DNA of 64,000 bases, from positions 434,001-498,000 of the forward strand of contig NZ_OMKW01000003.1 in assembly GCF_900302495.1 (NCBI RefSeq), read 5' to 3'. Shown here piece by piece: positions 35,661-45,303 of the stretch. The notes below the pieces were generated by a model. The model had not been told where the DNA came from. It saw only the letters and a program-made list of their open reading frames with translations, and did not search any database. The translations under genes were made by a program, and so were the position numbers. Position 1 is the stretch's first letter; each line of letters begins with the position of its first letter. Source of the stretch: Pontivivens insulae. GTDB taxonomy: Bacteria; Pseudomonadota; Alphaproteobacteria; Rhodobacterales; Rhodobacteraceae.

Positions 35661-35741
35661 TTCATGTCTCCTGTCGGTTGGCCTCTTGCGAGACCTCTCA
35701 TCTTTATTCCCTCCCCCGGGCAACGGGGGAGGAACATGGCC

Positions 35742-38111
35742 TCAGCCCTTGCCGTGCATCGCCGCCCAGACGCGCTGGGGCGACAGCGGCATGTCGATAT
35801 GCTCGACACCGTGGCCCGAAAGCGCGTCGATGACAGCGTTCACGATCGCAGGGGGGGAGCCGATGGCCCCAGCCTCACCACAGCCTTTCACACCCAACGG
35901 ATTGTGCGTGCAGGGAGTTTGGCAGGAGTGGTCGACCGTGAACATTGGCACGTCATAGGCCCGCGGCATGGCGTAATCCATGTAGGACCCGGTCAGAAGC
36001 TGACCGTTCTCATCATAGACGCAGTTCTCAAGCAGAGCCTGCCCGATACCCTGCGCCACGCCGCCATGTACCTGACCCTCGACGATCATCGGATTGATGA
36101 CGTTGCCGAAATCGTCGGCCGCCGAGAAGGCGAGCACTTCGACCTGTCCGGTCTCTGGGTCCACCTCCACTTCACAGGCATAGCCGCCGGAGGGATAGGT
36201 GAAGTTGGCCGGATCGTAGAAGGCCGTCTCCTCCAACCCCGGCTCGATATCTTCGAGCGGGTAGTTGTGGGGCACATAGGCCGCGAGGCAGACATCGCCC
36301 CAAGCGACCGACTTGTCGGTGCCTGCAACGGTGAACTGGCCGTTGGCGAACTCCACATCGCTCTCGGACGCTTCCATGAGATGGGAGGCGACCTTCTTGG
36401 CCTTTGCGATGATCTTCTCCGTCGCGCGGACCATGGCAGAGCCGCCGACTGCGATTGAGCGGGAGCCATAGGTGCCCATGCCCATCGGGGTGCGTGCGGT
36501 ATCGCCATGAACGATATCCACCTGGGCCTCGTCGATGCCCAGCATGTCGGCCACCACCTGCGCGAAGGACGTTTCATGCCCCTGCCCGTGGGAATGTGAG
36601 CCGGTCATGACGGAAATCGAGCCGGTCGCGTTCACGCGGACCGTCGCACTCTCATAGAGACCGGCACGGGCACCGAGTTGACCCACGAGGTTCGACGGCG
36701 CAATGCCGCAAGCCTCGATGTAGTGGGCGACTCCGAAACCACGCAGCTTGCCGCGCGCGGCACTCTCGGCCTTCCGCGCCTCGAAGCCGTCGCGGTCGGA
36801 AATCTCCAACAGCTTGTCCATGGTGGCGTGGTAGTCCCCGGTGTCGTATTCCACCGCGACAGGCGTGGCGTAGGGGAATTGCGACTTGTCGATGAAGTTG
36901 CGGCGGCGCAGCTCCACCGGATCAATACCCATCTCGCGCGCGGCCTTGTCCACCACACGCTCCAACTGGAACGTCGCCTCGGGCCGGCCCGCGCCTCGAT
37001 AGGCATCGACCGGCACGGTGTTGGTAAAGACGGCCTTCACGTTCACATAGATCAGCGGCGTGATGTAGTTACCCGCCATCAGCGTACCGTGCAGCCAGGT
37101 GGGCACAGACGGGGCAAAGGTCGAGAGATAGGCGCCCATATTGGCGTAAGTGTCCGTGCGCAGGGCAAGGAACTTGCCCTCCTCGTCCATCGCCAGCTCG
37201 ATCTTCGTCACGTGATCGCGGCCATGCGCGTCAGAAATGAAGGCCTCCGACCGGCTGGACGTCCACTTGACCGGGCGCTTGAGTGCCTTGGCCGCGAAGG
37301 TGCAGAACGCCTCTTCAGCATAATGGAAGATCTTTGTGCCGAAGCCGCCACCCACATCGGGTGCGATGACGCGCAGCTTGTGCTCGGGGATGCCGAGGAC
37401 GAATGCGCCCATCAGCAAGCGGATCACGTGCGGATTCTGGGAGGTGGTGTAGAGCGTGTGCTCGTCCTTCCACGGGTCGTATTCCCCCACGGCCACACGC
37501 GGCTCCATTGGGTTGGCGACGAGGCGATTGTTGGTCAGCTCCAGCGTCGTGACGTGATGAGCGCCCTTGATGGCCTCATCCACCGCCTCGCGGTTCTCCT
37601 CAACGAAACCCCAGTCGTAGCAGAGGTTCGAGGTCAGATCGTCATGCACCTTGGTCGCGCCATCGGCGACGGCGGCCTTCATGTCGATGACGGCCTCAAG
37701 CTCTTCAATATCCGCTTCGATCAATTCGGCCGCATCGCGGGCCGCGCTCAGGCTTTCGGCCACGACAACCGCATAGGGATCGCCGACATGGCGCACCTTG
37801 CCCTCGGCCAGAACCGGATGTTTGGGTTCCTGCATCGGGTTGCCGTGTCGGTCGGTCACACACCATCCGCACGGCACGCCGCCCACTTCAGCAAAATCTG
37901 CTGCGGTAAAAACCTTGAGCACGCCAGGTGCAGCTTCAGCCGCGCTGACGTCGATGGAGTTGATCCGGCCATGCGCCACGTCTGAACGCACGAAATGCGC
38001 ATAAGACTGGCCAGCCACGTTAATGTCGTCGGTATATTTCCCGTTTCCGGTCAGAAACCGGACGTCCTCGCGCCGCTTCGAGCTGGCGCCGATGCCACTA
38101 TCCTTCGGCAT
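35742..38111 (-). CDS. coxL: Cox-type molybdopterin-binding large subunit, form II
   Basis: 789 residues. Conserved elements are [36 protein letters not shown], the active-site loop [25 protein letters not shown], and [14 protein letters not shown] near the end with the catalytic glutamate. AYRGAGR identifies form II; the selenium-modified cysteine loop of genuine CO dehydrogenase is absent. It needs molybdenum-pterin cytosine dinucleotide and works with CoxS and CoxM. The substrate may be a small organic molecule rather than CO. The start has GGGAGGA upstream. Confidence 0.92.
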   Translation of the reverse strand: MPKDSGIGASSKRREDVRFLTGNGKYTDDINVAGQSYAHFVRSDVAHGRINSIDVSAAEAAPGVLKVFTAADFAEVGGVPCGWCVTDRHGNPMQEPKHPVLAEGKVRHVGDPYAVVVAESLSAARDAAELIEADIEELEAVIDMKAAVADGATKVHDDLTSNLCYDWGFVEENREAVDEAIKGAHHVTTLELTNNRLVANPMEPRVAVGEYDPWKDEHTLYTTSQNPHVIRLLMGAFVLGIPEHKLRVIAPDVGGGFGTKIFHYAEEAFCTFAAKALKRPVKWTSSRSEAFISDAHGRDHVTKIELAMDEEGKFLALRTDTYANMGAYLSTFAPSVPTWLHGTLMAGNYITPLIYVNVKAVFTNTVPVDAYRGAGRPEATFQLERVVDKAAREMGIDPVELRRRNFIDKSQFPYATPVAVEYDTGDYHATMDKLLEISDRDGFEARKAESAARGKLRGFGVAHYIEACGIAPSNLVGQLGARAGLYESATVRVNATGSISVMTGSHSHGQGHETSFAQVVADMLGIDEAQVDIVHGDTARTPMGMGTYGSRSIAVGGSAMVRATEKIIAKAKKVASHLMEASESDVEFANGQFTVAGTDKSVAWGDVCLAAYVPHNYPLEDIEPGLEETAFYDPANFTYPSGGYACEVEVDPETGQVEVLAFSAADDFGNVINPMIVEGQVHGGVAQGIGQALLENCVYDENGQLLTGSYMDYAMPRAYDVPMFTVDHSCQTPCTHNPLGVKGCGEAGAIGSPPAIVNAVIDALSGHGVEHIDMPLSPQRVWAAMHGKG

Positions 38112-38207
38112 GTTGTCATTCCTCCCAATTGGATGGGGTGGCCCGTCTGACGCGATGCTCTACCCCGATGCGGCACCATAGCCGCGCATTTGTTCAGTCT
38201 TTCGGAA

Positions 38208-38693
38208 CTACTCCGCAGCGACGGCTGGCACGGATTGTCCAGCGGCGGCCTGAATGGCCTTCACGATATTATGGTAGCCGGTGCAGCGGCAGATGTTGCC
38301 TTCGAGATAGTCGCGGATCTCATGCTCGGTCGGGTTCGGATTGTTTTTCAGAAGGTCGGCCGCGATCATCACCATACCGGGTGTACAGAAACCACACTGA
38401 AGCCCGTGATAGTCCTGGAAGGCCTGCTGGATCGTGCCCAGAGAACCATCGGCATTGGCCATGCCCTCAATCGTCGTCACTTCTGCGCCTTCGGCATCGG
38501 CCGCAAACATGGTGCAGCTTTTGACCGCTTCGCCGTTGACGTGAACGGTGCAGGCCCCGCATTGGGATGTGTCGCATCCGACATGGGTTCCGGTCAGGCC
38601 CTGCCCTTCGCGCAGGAACTCCACCAGAAGGGTGCGTCCCTCGGCTTCACCGCTGACGGCTTTCCCGTTCACGGTCATCGAGACTTTGGTCAT
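38208..38693 (-). CDS. coxS: Cox-type [2Fe-2S] small subunit
   Basis: 161 residues from ATG 38693. Eight cysteines in two sets bind two [2Fe-2S] clusters: Cys40, 45, 48 and 60 ([11 protein letters not shown]) in the plant-ferredoxin-like N-terminal domain, and Cys100, 103, 135 and 137 (QCGFC, CRC) in the C-terminal helical domain. First gene of the coxSLM unit. Divergent from azoR across 225 bp, where its promoter must lie. Confidence 0.94.
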   Translation of the reverse strand: MTKVSMTVNGKAVSGEAEGRTLLVEFLREGQGLTGTHVGCDTSQCGACTVHVNGEAVKSCTMFAADAEGAEVTTIEGMANADGSLGTIQQAFQDYHGLQCGFCTPGMVMIAADLLKNNPNPTEHEIRDYLEGNICRCTGYHNIVKAIQAAAGQSVPAVAAE

Positions 38694-38918
38694 TTTGCAA
38701 ATCCTCCCCGAAATGCTGTTTCGTGCGGACAGGCCCGGCTGGCCCATCTCGTTGATTTCAGTGTCATGCGCGAAGGGCGATCTGCCAAGCCCTTTTTGCC
38801 GGGCATCCCGGCAGGTGGTCCAAAGTTCCAGTTTGGAAACAGTTTGCGCCACGCTTGGCGGCTAGTGCCCCGCGCAGTGCCGACCCAACTGTCATTCATC
38901 GAAACCGAGGATACCGAC
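38694..38918. promoter_or_regulatory. Divergent coxS/azoR control region
   Basis: The 225-bp gap carries several palindromic elements: AAGGGC (38773-38778) pairs with GCCCTT (38789-38794) and is followed by five T on the plus strand; GCCGGG-CAT-CCCGGC lies directly after; CCAAA and TTTGG flank seven bases about 80 bp upstream of azoR. Exact promoters are not clear. One of the elements may bind a regulator of azoR or coxSLM. Confidence 0.4.
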
Positions 38919-39503
38919 ATGACACATACCCTTGTTATTCAGGCAAGCGCGCGGCGCGACGGCTCTGTCACCCGCGACCTCTCAACCGATTTGGCCGAGA
39001 AGCTGGGCGGCGAAATCACGGTGCGCGATCTCGCCGAGGCTTTGCCGCAGATTGATGAGAGCTGGGTGGGCGCGAACTTCACACCCGCTGAGGAACGGAG
39101 TGAGGTGCAAAAGGCGATCCTCGCACAATCCGACGCTCTCGTCGCAGAATTGCAGGCCGCGGATACTCTGGTGATTGGCTTGCCCGTCTACAATTTCGGC
39201 ATGCCCGCGGCACTGAAGGCGTGGATCGATCTGGTGGCACGGGCACGGGTCACATTCGAATATACCCCAGAGGGTCCGCGCGGCCTTCTTACCGGTAAGA
39301 AGGCCTATATCGTCGTTGCTTCAGGTGGGACCGAGGCATTGAGCGCGATTGATTTCGCCACCCCGCATTTGCGTCATGTCTTGGGATTTCTCGGCATAGC
39401 AGATGTCGAGATCATTACCGCCGATCGCCAGATGGTCGTCGGAGAGGCCGCAGTCGCTGCGGCCAAGGATCAAATTGACGGGCTGGTGAAAGTCGCCGCC
39501 TAA
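38919..39503 (+). CDS. azoR: FMN-dependent NAD(P)H azoreductase
   Basis: 194 residues with flavodoxin-like fold: HTLVIQASARRDGSVTRDLS (phosphate-binding loop for FMN), LVIGLPVYNFGMPAALKAWIDL and the YIVVASGGT loop. It fits the AzoR family, which reduces quinones and azo compounds by two-electron transfer and protects against thiol and quinone stress. Start ATG 38919. Its stop is 3 bp from the convergent acyltransferase stop. Confidence 0.9.
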   Translation: MTHTLVIQASARRDGSVTRDLSTDLAEKLGGEITVRDLAEALPQIDESWVGANFTPAEERSEVQKAILAQSDALVAELQAADTLVIGLPVYNFGMPAALKAWIDLVARARVTFEYTPEGPRGLLTGKKAYIVVASGGTEALSAIDFATPHLRHVLGFLGIADVEIITADRQMVVGEAAVAAAKDQIDGLVKVAA

Positions 39504-39506
39504 GGT

Positions 39507-40385
39507 TCAACCGAAATTCGGGCGGCGCTTGCGCAGTGCCGCCTGAAGCGATCCACCTGTGAATATGGCACGCTCCGCACTGTCGTCAGCCAGCCGGGCC
39601 ACCGCATTGAACAACACGCGCGTGGCCTGCTCTCCATCTGGTGGAAGAGCGCTGCCCGCAATTTGACGCGCGCCTTTGACATGGAAGCGAAACCGATCCT
39701 TGTTGAGCACCTCATGAAAGAGCGTGATATCGCGCAAAGTGGGATGCACTTTATCGAAAAGATAGAACAGCGCCGAGTTTCGGGCGGTGATCCTAAGTGG
39801 GATGACGGGAAGGTCATATTTCCGGGCCAGCATTGCGGCTGATGGCATCCAGGGGCGTTCGTGCAGACGGAGCCCCTTTCGCTTGGCCAGTCGACCAGAC
39901 GGAAAAATCACGGCCAAACGGTCTTCGGCGAAGGCCTGTTTGGCGTAGGTCAGCGTCTGACGGTTTTTCGCATGCGTGCGCAATCCCTCGCGCCACTCAA
40001 CGGGCGCAATCATGGTTTCAAATTGCGGCAAAAGACGCAGAATGTCCCCGTTAGCAAAGAAAAACAGATCGGGCCGCTTTCGTGCGAGCAGTTTCCATAG
40101 GACGATCCCATCTGCAATTCCAGTGGGGTGATTGCAGACCACCATCGCCGGTCCGTCCTGAGGGATCGCATCCAAACCCTCGACGAACACGTCACGCGCG
40201 ATCAGATCTGCGATGCGGTCCATGATCGCCGGGGCAGGCAAATCTTGCAGTTGTTCCCCTAGTCCAAGGGCACGATCATAGCTAAGCACGCGGTGGAGCA
40301 CTGCGCGCACACCATTGGTGACCGGCCCGCCGCCATACATCCACGGGGCCCGCTCCCTGATCAGCGTGTCCAACTCGTGTTTCAT
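39507..40385 (-). CDS. PlsC-like lysophospholipid acyltransferase
   Basis: 292 residues from ATG 40385, behind GGGAGGG. The acyltransferase motif reads VVCNHPTGIADGIVLW, with His and Asp separated by five residues rather than the four of classical PlsC, and the second block FPSGRLAKRKGLRL provides the phosphate-binding motif (usually FPEGTRS). Downstream, ARKYDLPVIPLRITARNS matches the third block. It should transfer acyl chains to a lysophospholipid or ornithine-lipid precursor. Convergent with azoR. Confidence 0.75.
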   Translation of the reverse strand: MKHELDTLIRERAPWMYGGGPVTNGVRAVLHRVLSYDRALGLGEQLQDLPAPAIMDRIADLIARDVFVEGLDAIPQDGPAMVVCNHPTGIADGIVLWKLLARKRPDLFFFANGDILRLLPQFETMIAPVEWREGLRTHAKNRQTLTYAKQAFAEDRLAVIFPSGRLAKRKGLRLHERPWMPSAAMLARKYDLPVIPLRITARNSALFYLFDKVHPTLRDITLFHEVLNKDRFRFHVKGARQIAGSALPPDGEQATRVLFNAVARLADDSAERAIFTGGSLQAALRKRRPNFG

Positions 40386-40539
40386 CCGACCCTCCCGTGC
40401 TGTGCAGATATCGCATCTGTGTGACGGTCGCGTGTCTAACGCTTGGACGGTAAGATAGGTGCCGCGCCGGGCGCGTTCAAATTGACGCAACCGCGGCGTT
40501 CATAAGTCAGCGAATACGAAGTTGGCCGTTCGAGCCCGA

Positions 40540-42345
40540 TCAGCGCTTATCAAAACGCAGTTTTACAAAGCTGCCCGGTGCGTCTTCCAGAACACCCGCT
40601 TTGGCGCCGGGGACCCGTGGCTTCACCTTGCGGCCTGAGTGCCCTGCCAACCATTGATCCCAGTCGACCCACCAGCTTCCCGGCTTTTCTTCGGTTTTTT
40701 CCATCCACTCCGGCAGGGTTTCGGGGGTCAGATCCTCGTTCACCCAATACTGATACTTGCCCGCTGCCGGCGGATTGACGACGCCCGCAATATGACCCGA
40801 GCCACCGACGACAAAGCGGACATCGGCATTCTCCATCATCCGCGCTCCGCGATAGACCGAATGCGCCGGTGCGATGTGATCTTCCTTGGTCGCGACGTGG
40901 TAAACAGGCGCCTTGATGTCACCAAGGCCCAGCATGTTGCCATGGATCGGCAGCGCGCCTTTTACGAAAGCGTTGTCGCGATAGAACGTCTCCAGATAGA
41001 AGTGATGAACCCGCGCGGGCATCGCCGTGCTGTCCGCATTCCAATAGAGCAGATCGAACGGGAATGGATCCTTGCCCAGCATGTAGTTGTTGATGATGTA
41101 GCCCCAGATCAGATCGGCAGAGCGGAGCATGTTGAAGGCAGACGCCATCTTCTGCGCAGGCAGATAGCCCTTCTCCATCTCGTCATCGACGGCATCGATG
41201 GTGTGATCATCCACAAAGACCTGCAATTCGCCCGCATCCGCGAAATCAAGCTGCGCGGTGAAGAGTGTGGCGGACGCGATCCGTGTGTCACCCGTCTTGC
41301 CCGCATGGGCGAGGAAGGAGCCGACCATTGTGCCGCCAATACAATAGGAGGCCAGGTTGATCTTCTTTTGGCCCGTTTCCTTCAACGCGACATCAATCGC
41401 GTCGGAGATTGCACCCATATAGCTTTCCCAGGTCTCACCGGCCTGCCGCTCATCGGGGTTGACCCACGAAATGATGAAGACGGTGTAGCCCTGCTCCACC
41501 AACCATTTCATCATGCTTTTCTTCTCATTTAGATCGAGCACGTAGTACTTGTTGATCCATGGCGGAATGAAGAGCAGCGGCTTGGCATAGACCTGCTCGG
41601 TCTTGGGGGCATATTGGATCAACTGAAGCACGTTGTTTTCAAAGATCACCGCGCCGGGCGTCACCGCCATGTCGCGGCCCACTTCGAAGGCATCCATGTC
41701 CGTCTGACGGATCAGTAGATCGCCTTTGCCCCGCTCAAGATCCGCGAGCATCATCTTGAGGCCGCGCACCAGGTTTTCACCCTTTTGCGAAACTGTTGCC
41801 TCCAGCACTTCGGGATTGAGGGCGAAGAAGTTGGACGGGCTCATCGCCTCAACAAAGGTGCGTGTGTAGAACTCCACCTTCTTGCGCTCCTGCGGGTCTA
41901 GATCGCCGATGTCATGCGCAGCACCCTGCATGTAGCTGGAGGTCAGCAGATAAGATTGCTTGAGATAGTCGAACAGCACGTTTTCCGACCATTGCTCATG
42001 CTTGAACCGCTTATCCCCGCGTCCAGGTTCGACCAGTGGTTCAGTCGGCTCCCCCATCCAGCGGCTGACGGCCGATTGCCACAGTTCGGATTGCGCCTGC
42101 CACCATGCGATCGTCGCGGTTGCCAGTTCCTGTGGATGATTTGCCAGCACCTGCGCGAAATGGGTGAAGGTGGGAAGAGTGTTGAGCGGGTCTGGGCGGG
42201 CGACGTGGTCGGCTTTAGCCGCCTGCGCCTCAAACATCTTTTTCCAGATTTCCGCACTGGTTTCGCTGACCGCCGCCATGTTCTGCGCGAATTCCTGGCT
42301 CTCGCGCATCATGTCCTGAACATCGGTATTGGTCTCTTCACTCAC
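40540..42345 (-). CDS. phaC: Class I poly(3-hydroxyalkanoate) synthase
   Basis: 601 residues from a GTG at 42345 preceded by AAGGAG; a GTG six codons upstream lacks that spacing. The nucleophile lies in the lipase-like box SYCIGGT (Cys335). Other conserved parts are PPWINKYYVLDLNEKKSM, DIKAPVYHVATKEDHIAP (catalytic Asp) and VVGGSGHIAGVVNPP (catalytic His). It polymerises (R)-3-hydroxybutyryl-CoA to polyhydroxybutyrate on granule surfaces. phaR, phaP and phaZ are not adjacent. Divergent from a small lipoprotein gene. Confidence 0.96.
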   Translation of the reverse strand: MSEETNTDVQDMMRESQEFAQNMAAVSETSAEIWKKMFEAQAAKADHVARPDPLNTLPTFTHFAQVLANHPQELATATIAWWQAQSELWQSAVSRWMGEPTEPLVEPGRGDKRFKHEQWSENVLFDYLKQSYLLTSSYMQGAAHDIGDLDPQERKKVEFYTRTFVEAMSPSNFFALNPEVLEATVSQKGENLVRGLKMMLADLERGKGDLLIRQTDMDAFEVGRDMAVTPGAVIFENNVLQLIQYAPKTEQVYAKPLLFIPPWINKYYVLDLNEKKSMMKWLVEQGYTVFIISWVNPDERQAGETWESYMGAISDAIDVALKETGQKKINLASYCIGGTMVGSFLAHAGKTGDTRIASATLFTAQLDFADAGELQVFVDDHTIDAVDDEMEKGYLPAQKMASAFNMLRSADLIWGYIINNYMLGKDPFPFDLLYWNADSTAMPARVHHFYLETFYRDNAFVKGALPIHGNMLGLGDIKAPVYHVATKEDHIAPAHSVYRGARMMENADVRFVVGGSGHIAGVVNPPAAGKYQYWVNEDLTPETLPEWMEKTEEKPGSWWVDWDQWLAGHSGRKVKPRVPGAKAGVLEDAPGSFVKLRFDKR

Positions 42346-42390
42346 GATCTGCTCCTTTTCCACCCTCGACCCGCTTCCCGCGATCCGTTA

Positions 42391-42405
42391 GGGCTTATAT
42401 AGCCC
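42391..42405. promoter_or_regulatory. Palindrome in the phaC divergent promoter region
   Basis: GGGCT-TATAT-AGCCC is a perfect 5-bp-arm palindrome centred on an AT-rich core, 46 bp upstream of the phaC start and 24 bp upstream of the lipoprotein gene. It could be an operator, or the TATAT could be part of a promoter -10 region. Confidence 0.35.
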
Positions 42406-42428
42406 GAAATCAGCCATTGGTGAAATCG

Positions 42429-42758
42429 ATGCGTGCATACCCGTTAATCCTGTTGGTCATAGTTGGCGGGTGTTCCTTCGGAGAGGTGGCGGGGCTCTAT
42501 GATCTGCCAGAAACCGCGCAAAGCACCGGCGACGGCACATATCCGACACTGATCCCCGAGAGCCAGCTTGCGGTCACGCCAATCGATACGGCCGAGGCGA
42601 CCGTGGCGCTGGCTGAATTGACAGCGCGGGCGAACGCGCAGCGCGCCGCCGCAGATGCGCTGGACGCGCCCGAGATCGCGACAGGTGAGACGTTGACCGC
42701 GGCAGGCCAAGCCCTTGCTGCGCGCGCCGAGGCTTCGCGCGTCCGCGCCGGGCTTTGA
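42429..42758 (+). CDS. Small hypothetical lipoprotein
   Basis: 109 residues from ATG 42429. The N-terminal signal has a hydrophobic core YPLILLVIV and a lipobox VGGC with the lipidated cysteine at residue 15. The mature part is rich in Ala and Thr, with TARANAQRAAADAL forming a likely helix toward the end. No family is recognised. Located between divergent phaC and co-directional terC. Confidence 0.55.
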   Translation: MRAYPLILLVIVGGCSFGEVAGLYDLPETAQSTGDGTYPTLIPESQLAVTPIDTAEATVALAELTARANAQRAAADALDAPEIATGETLTAAGQALAARAEASRVRAGL

Positions 42759-42829
42759 GCGCACCGACTGGATCATCCGCCAGCCGCAACTAGGTTGCGC
42801 CAAAGATATATCAGATGGAGGACCGCGCG

Positions 42830-43585
42830 ATGGACGCCATTGTTGCGATATTCACCGACCCGGCGAACTGGGCAGCACTGCTGACGCTCATCGTGATGGA
42901 GGTGGTACTGGGCATCGACAACCTGCTCTTCATCTCAATCATCACGAACAAGTTGCCCGAACATCAGCGCGCCCGCGCGCGAAATATCGGAATTGGCATG
43001 GCGCTGATCATGCGGCTTGGGCTGCTCTTCGCGATCGCCTGGATCATCGGACTGACAGCCCCTGTGTTCACCGCCTTTGACATCACCTTCTCTTGGAAGG
43101 ATCTGATCCTGATCGCTGGCGGAACCTTCCTGATCTGGAAGGCGACCAAGGAAATTCACCACCATGTCGATCCTGATCCCGAAGGGGATGTGCTGACCGG
43201 CAAGGCCGTGACCATGACGATGGGCGCGGCCGTCAGTCAGATCCTGTTGCTCGATCTGGTCTTCTCGGTTGACTCAATCATCACCGCCGTCGGTATGACG
43301 GAGCATATCGAGATCATGGTGGTTGCCGTCGTGTTCGCCGTGACCTGTATGCTGATCGCGGCCGGGCCCCTTTCGACCTTCGTCAACGCGAACCCGACTG
43401 TCGTGATGCTCGCCCTTGGGTTCTTGCTGGTGATCGGCACCACATTGTTGGCCGAAGGCTTCCACGTGAAGATCCCCAAAGGCTACATCTATTCCGCGAT
43501 GGCCTTCGCCGCTTTGATCGAGGGGCTGAACCTGCTGGCACGCCGCCGCAAGGCGAAACGCAAAGCGGCCTCTGGCAGCGCCTGA
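42830..43585 (+). CDS. TerC family membrane protein
   Basis: 251 residues, about seven membrane segments, from ATG 42830 behind GGAGG. The family motif [17 protein letters not shown] and the second-half [18 protein letters not shown], each with acidic residues inside the membrane, are typical of TerC/YkoY-type proteins, which have been linked to manganese or other metal export. The specific metal is not shown. Ends with a basic tail. Confidence 0.9.
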   Translation: MDAIVAIFTDPANWAALLTLIVMEVVLGIDNLLFISIITNKLPEHQRARARNIGIGMALIMRLGLLFAIAWIIGLTAPVFTAFDITFSWKDLILIAGGTFLIWKATKEIHHHVDPDPEGDVLTGKAVTMTMGAAVSQILLLDLVFSVDSIITAVGMTEHIEIMVVAVVFAVTCMLIAAGPLSTFVNANPTVVMLALGFLLVIGTTLLAEGFHVKIPKGYIYSAMAFAALIEGLNLLARRRKAKRKAASGSA

Positions 43586-43695
43586 GCCGGTCCAACATGT
43601 TCGGCGGGCGGAGGGGTCATTTCTGTGATTGCCCCCCGCCGCATCACACCGCATAACCGCACCCACCGTTTTTATCCCGATGGGAGACCTAACCG

Positions 43696-44919
43696 ATGTC
43701 CGAAGAGTTCTACCGCATCAAGCGCCTGCCACCTTACGTGTTCGCGGAAGTGAACCGACTGAAGGCAGAGTATCGCGCGAACGGGATGGACATCATCGAC
43801 TTCGGGATGGGCAACCCAGACATGGATACGCCCTCCCACATTGTTGAAAAGCTGGTGGAGACCGTACGCAAGCCGCGCACTCATCGCTATTCCGCATCGA
43901 AGGGCATTCCCGGCCTGCGTAAGGCTCAAGCCGGATATTACGAGCGCCGCTTTGGTGTGAAACTTGACCCGGAGACCGAGGTCATCGCGACACTTGGTTC
44001 GAAGGAAGGGCTCGCCAACCTCGCAATGGCCATCACCGCGCCCGGTGATGTGATGCTGGTGCCCAACCCCAGCTATCCGATCCATCCCTATGGCTTCATG
44101 ATTGCAGGTGGCACGCTGCGCCATATCCAGACACTCGTCGATGGAAAGTTCGAGCCTGAAGCATATATCCGCCAGCTTGAACAGGCCGTCACCCACTCGG
44201 TACCCAAACCTGTCGCGGTCGTCATCAGTTTCCCGTCCAACCCAACGGCGCAGGTTACGGATCTCGACTTCTACCGCGATCTTGTGAAGTTCGCGAAGAA
44301 GCACCACCTCTGGCTGCTTTCCGACCTTGCCTATTCCGAGATCTACTTTGACGGGAACCCGCCGCCGTCCCTTCTGCAGGTTGAGGGCGCAAAGGACATT
44401 TCGGTTGAGTTCACCTCGCTGTCCAAGACCTATGCAATGCCCGGCTGGCGCATGGGCTTTGCCGTTGGAAATGAGCGTCTAATCGGCGCGTTGACGCGGA
44501 TCAAATCCTATCTCGACTACGGCGCTTTCACCCCCGTGCAGGTCGCTGCCGCGGCCGCGTTGAACGGCCCCGATGACTGTATTGACGAAATCCGGGGCAT
44601 CTACCGATCCCGCCGGGACACATTGGTGGAAAGCTTTGGTCGCGCGGGTCTCGACGTTCCACCCCCACCCGCCACAATGTTCGCCTGGGCGCCCGTCCCT
44701 GAAAAGTTCCGTCATCTTGGCTCGATGGAGTTTTCCAAGATCCTGTTGCGTGAGGCGGAGGTGGCCGTATCTCCCGGTGTCGGTTTCGGCGAATATGGTG
44801 AGGGTTACATCCGTCTGGGGCTGGTTGAAAACGAGCAGCGCATCCGACAGGCTGCGCGCAACATAAGAAAGGTGATGGACGACGCCGATCGCATCCTCGC
44901 CGACTATCAGGGAGCGTAA
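43696..44919 (+). CDS. PLP-dependent aminotransferase, AlaC-like
   Basis: 407 residues. N-terminus EEFYRIKRLPPYVFAEVN and IDFGMGNPDMDTPSHI; the PLP-lysine is in SVEFTSLSKTYAMPGWRMGF, and the substrate arginine is likely in GEGYIRLGLVENEQRIRQAA. It belongs to class I aminotransferases close to glutamate-pyruvate aminotransferase AlaC and LL-diaminopimelate-type enzymes. It is followed after 3 bp by an RraB-like gene, so they are probably co-transcribed. Alanine synthesis is the best guess. Confidence 0.82.
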   Translation: MSEEFYRIKRLPPYVFAEVNRLKAEYRANGMDIIDFGMGNPDMDTPSHIVEKLVETVRKPRTHRYSASKGIPGLRKAQAGYYERRFGVKLDPETEVIATLGSKEGLANLAMAITAPGDVMLVPNPSYPIHPYGFMIAGGTLRHIQTLVDGKFEPEAYIRQLEQAVTHSVPKPVAVVISFPSNPTAQVTDLDFYRDLVKFAKKHHLWLLSDLAYSEIYFDGNPPPSLLQVEGAKDISVEFTSLSKTYAMPGWRMGFAVGNERLIGALTRIKSYLDYGAFTPVQVAAAAALNGPDDCIDEIRGIYRSRRDTLVESFGRAGLDVPPPPATMFAWAPVPEKFRHLGSMEFSKILLREAEVAVSPGVGFGEYGEGYIRLGLVENEQRIRQAARNIRKVMDDADRILADYQGA

Positions 44920-44922
44920 CGG

Positions 44923-45246
44923 ATGAGCTGGGACTTCGAGCATCAAAAGGCCGTCACGGATGTCACGTTGAAAGAGATCGAGGCGGGCGGCGATCTGGCC
45001 ATGGGCCAAAACGTGACGCTTGATCTGGAATTCCTGCCCGTAGCAGGGGCCGATGCAGAGGCCTGTGCCAAAGCGTTGAAGATGTTCGGCTATGAAGTTG
45101 AGGTGCATGAGGACGGCATGATTGCCGCCTCTCTCGACGATGTACCGCTGACACTGGACGGCGTTTGGACGGCTGAAGAACGCGCGACAAAGATCGCGAT
45201 CGAGCGCGGCTACGAGCCTGACGGTTGGGGCTTCATGGAGCCCTGA
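44923..45246 (+). CDS. RraB-like ribonuclease E inhibitor family protein
   Basis: 107 residues with the RraB/DUF1260-type pattern: ITLKEIEAGGDLAMGQNVTL-like opening, a strand LDLEFLPVAGADAEACAKALKMFGYEVEV, and an acidic C-terminal end with GYEPDGWGFMEP. In Enterobacteriaceae RraB binds RNase E and changes which RNAs are cut. Whether alphaproteobacterial relatives do the same is unknown. It directly follows the aminotransferase gene. Confidence 0.72.
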   Translation: MSWDFEHQKAVTDVTLKEIEAGGDLAMGQNVTLDLEFLPVAGADAEACAKALKMFGYEVEVHEDGMIAASLDDVPLTLDGVWTAEERATKIAIERGYEPDGWGFMEP

Positions 45247-45303
45247 TCCGGTTTCGCAGCGCTCAATAGCGCCGCACATTCAGGAAATGCTTAAGCAGAA
45301 CGC

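Noticed and set aside
36678-37985. Long open frame on the plus strand opposite coxL
   Set aside because: Antisense shadow of a complete, motif-rich large subunit; no recognisable domain and no ribosome-binding site. The same holds for the long frames opposite era (4117-5559), the DNA ligase (30652-31920) and ftsZ (50564-52165).
34872-38693. Call as genuine aerobic CO dehydrogenase
   Set aside because: The large subunit has the form II loop AYRGAGR, not the form I loop with the copper-binding cysteine, and accessory cox genes are not adjacent.
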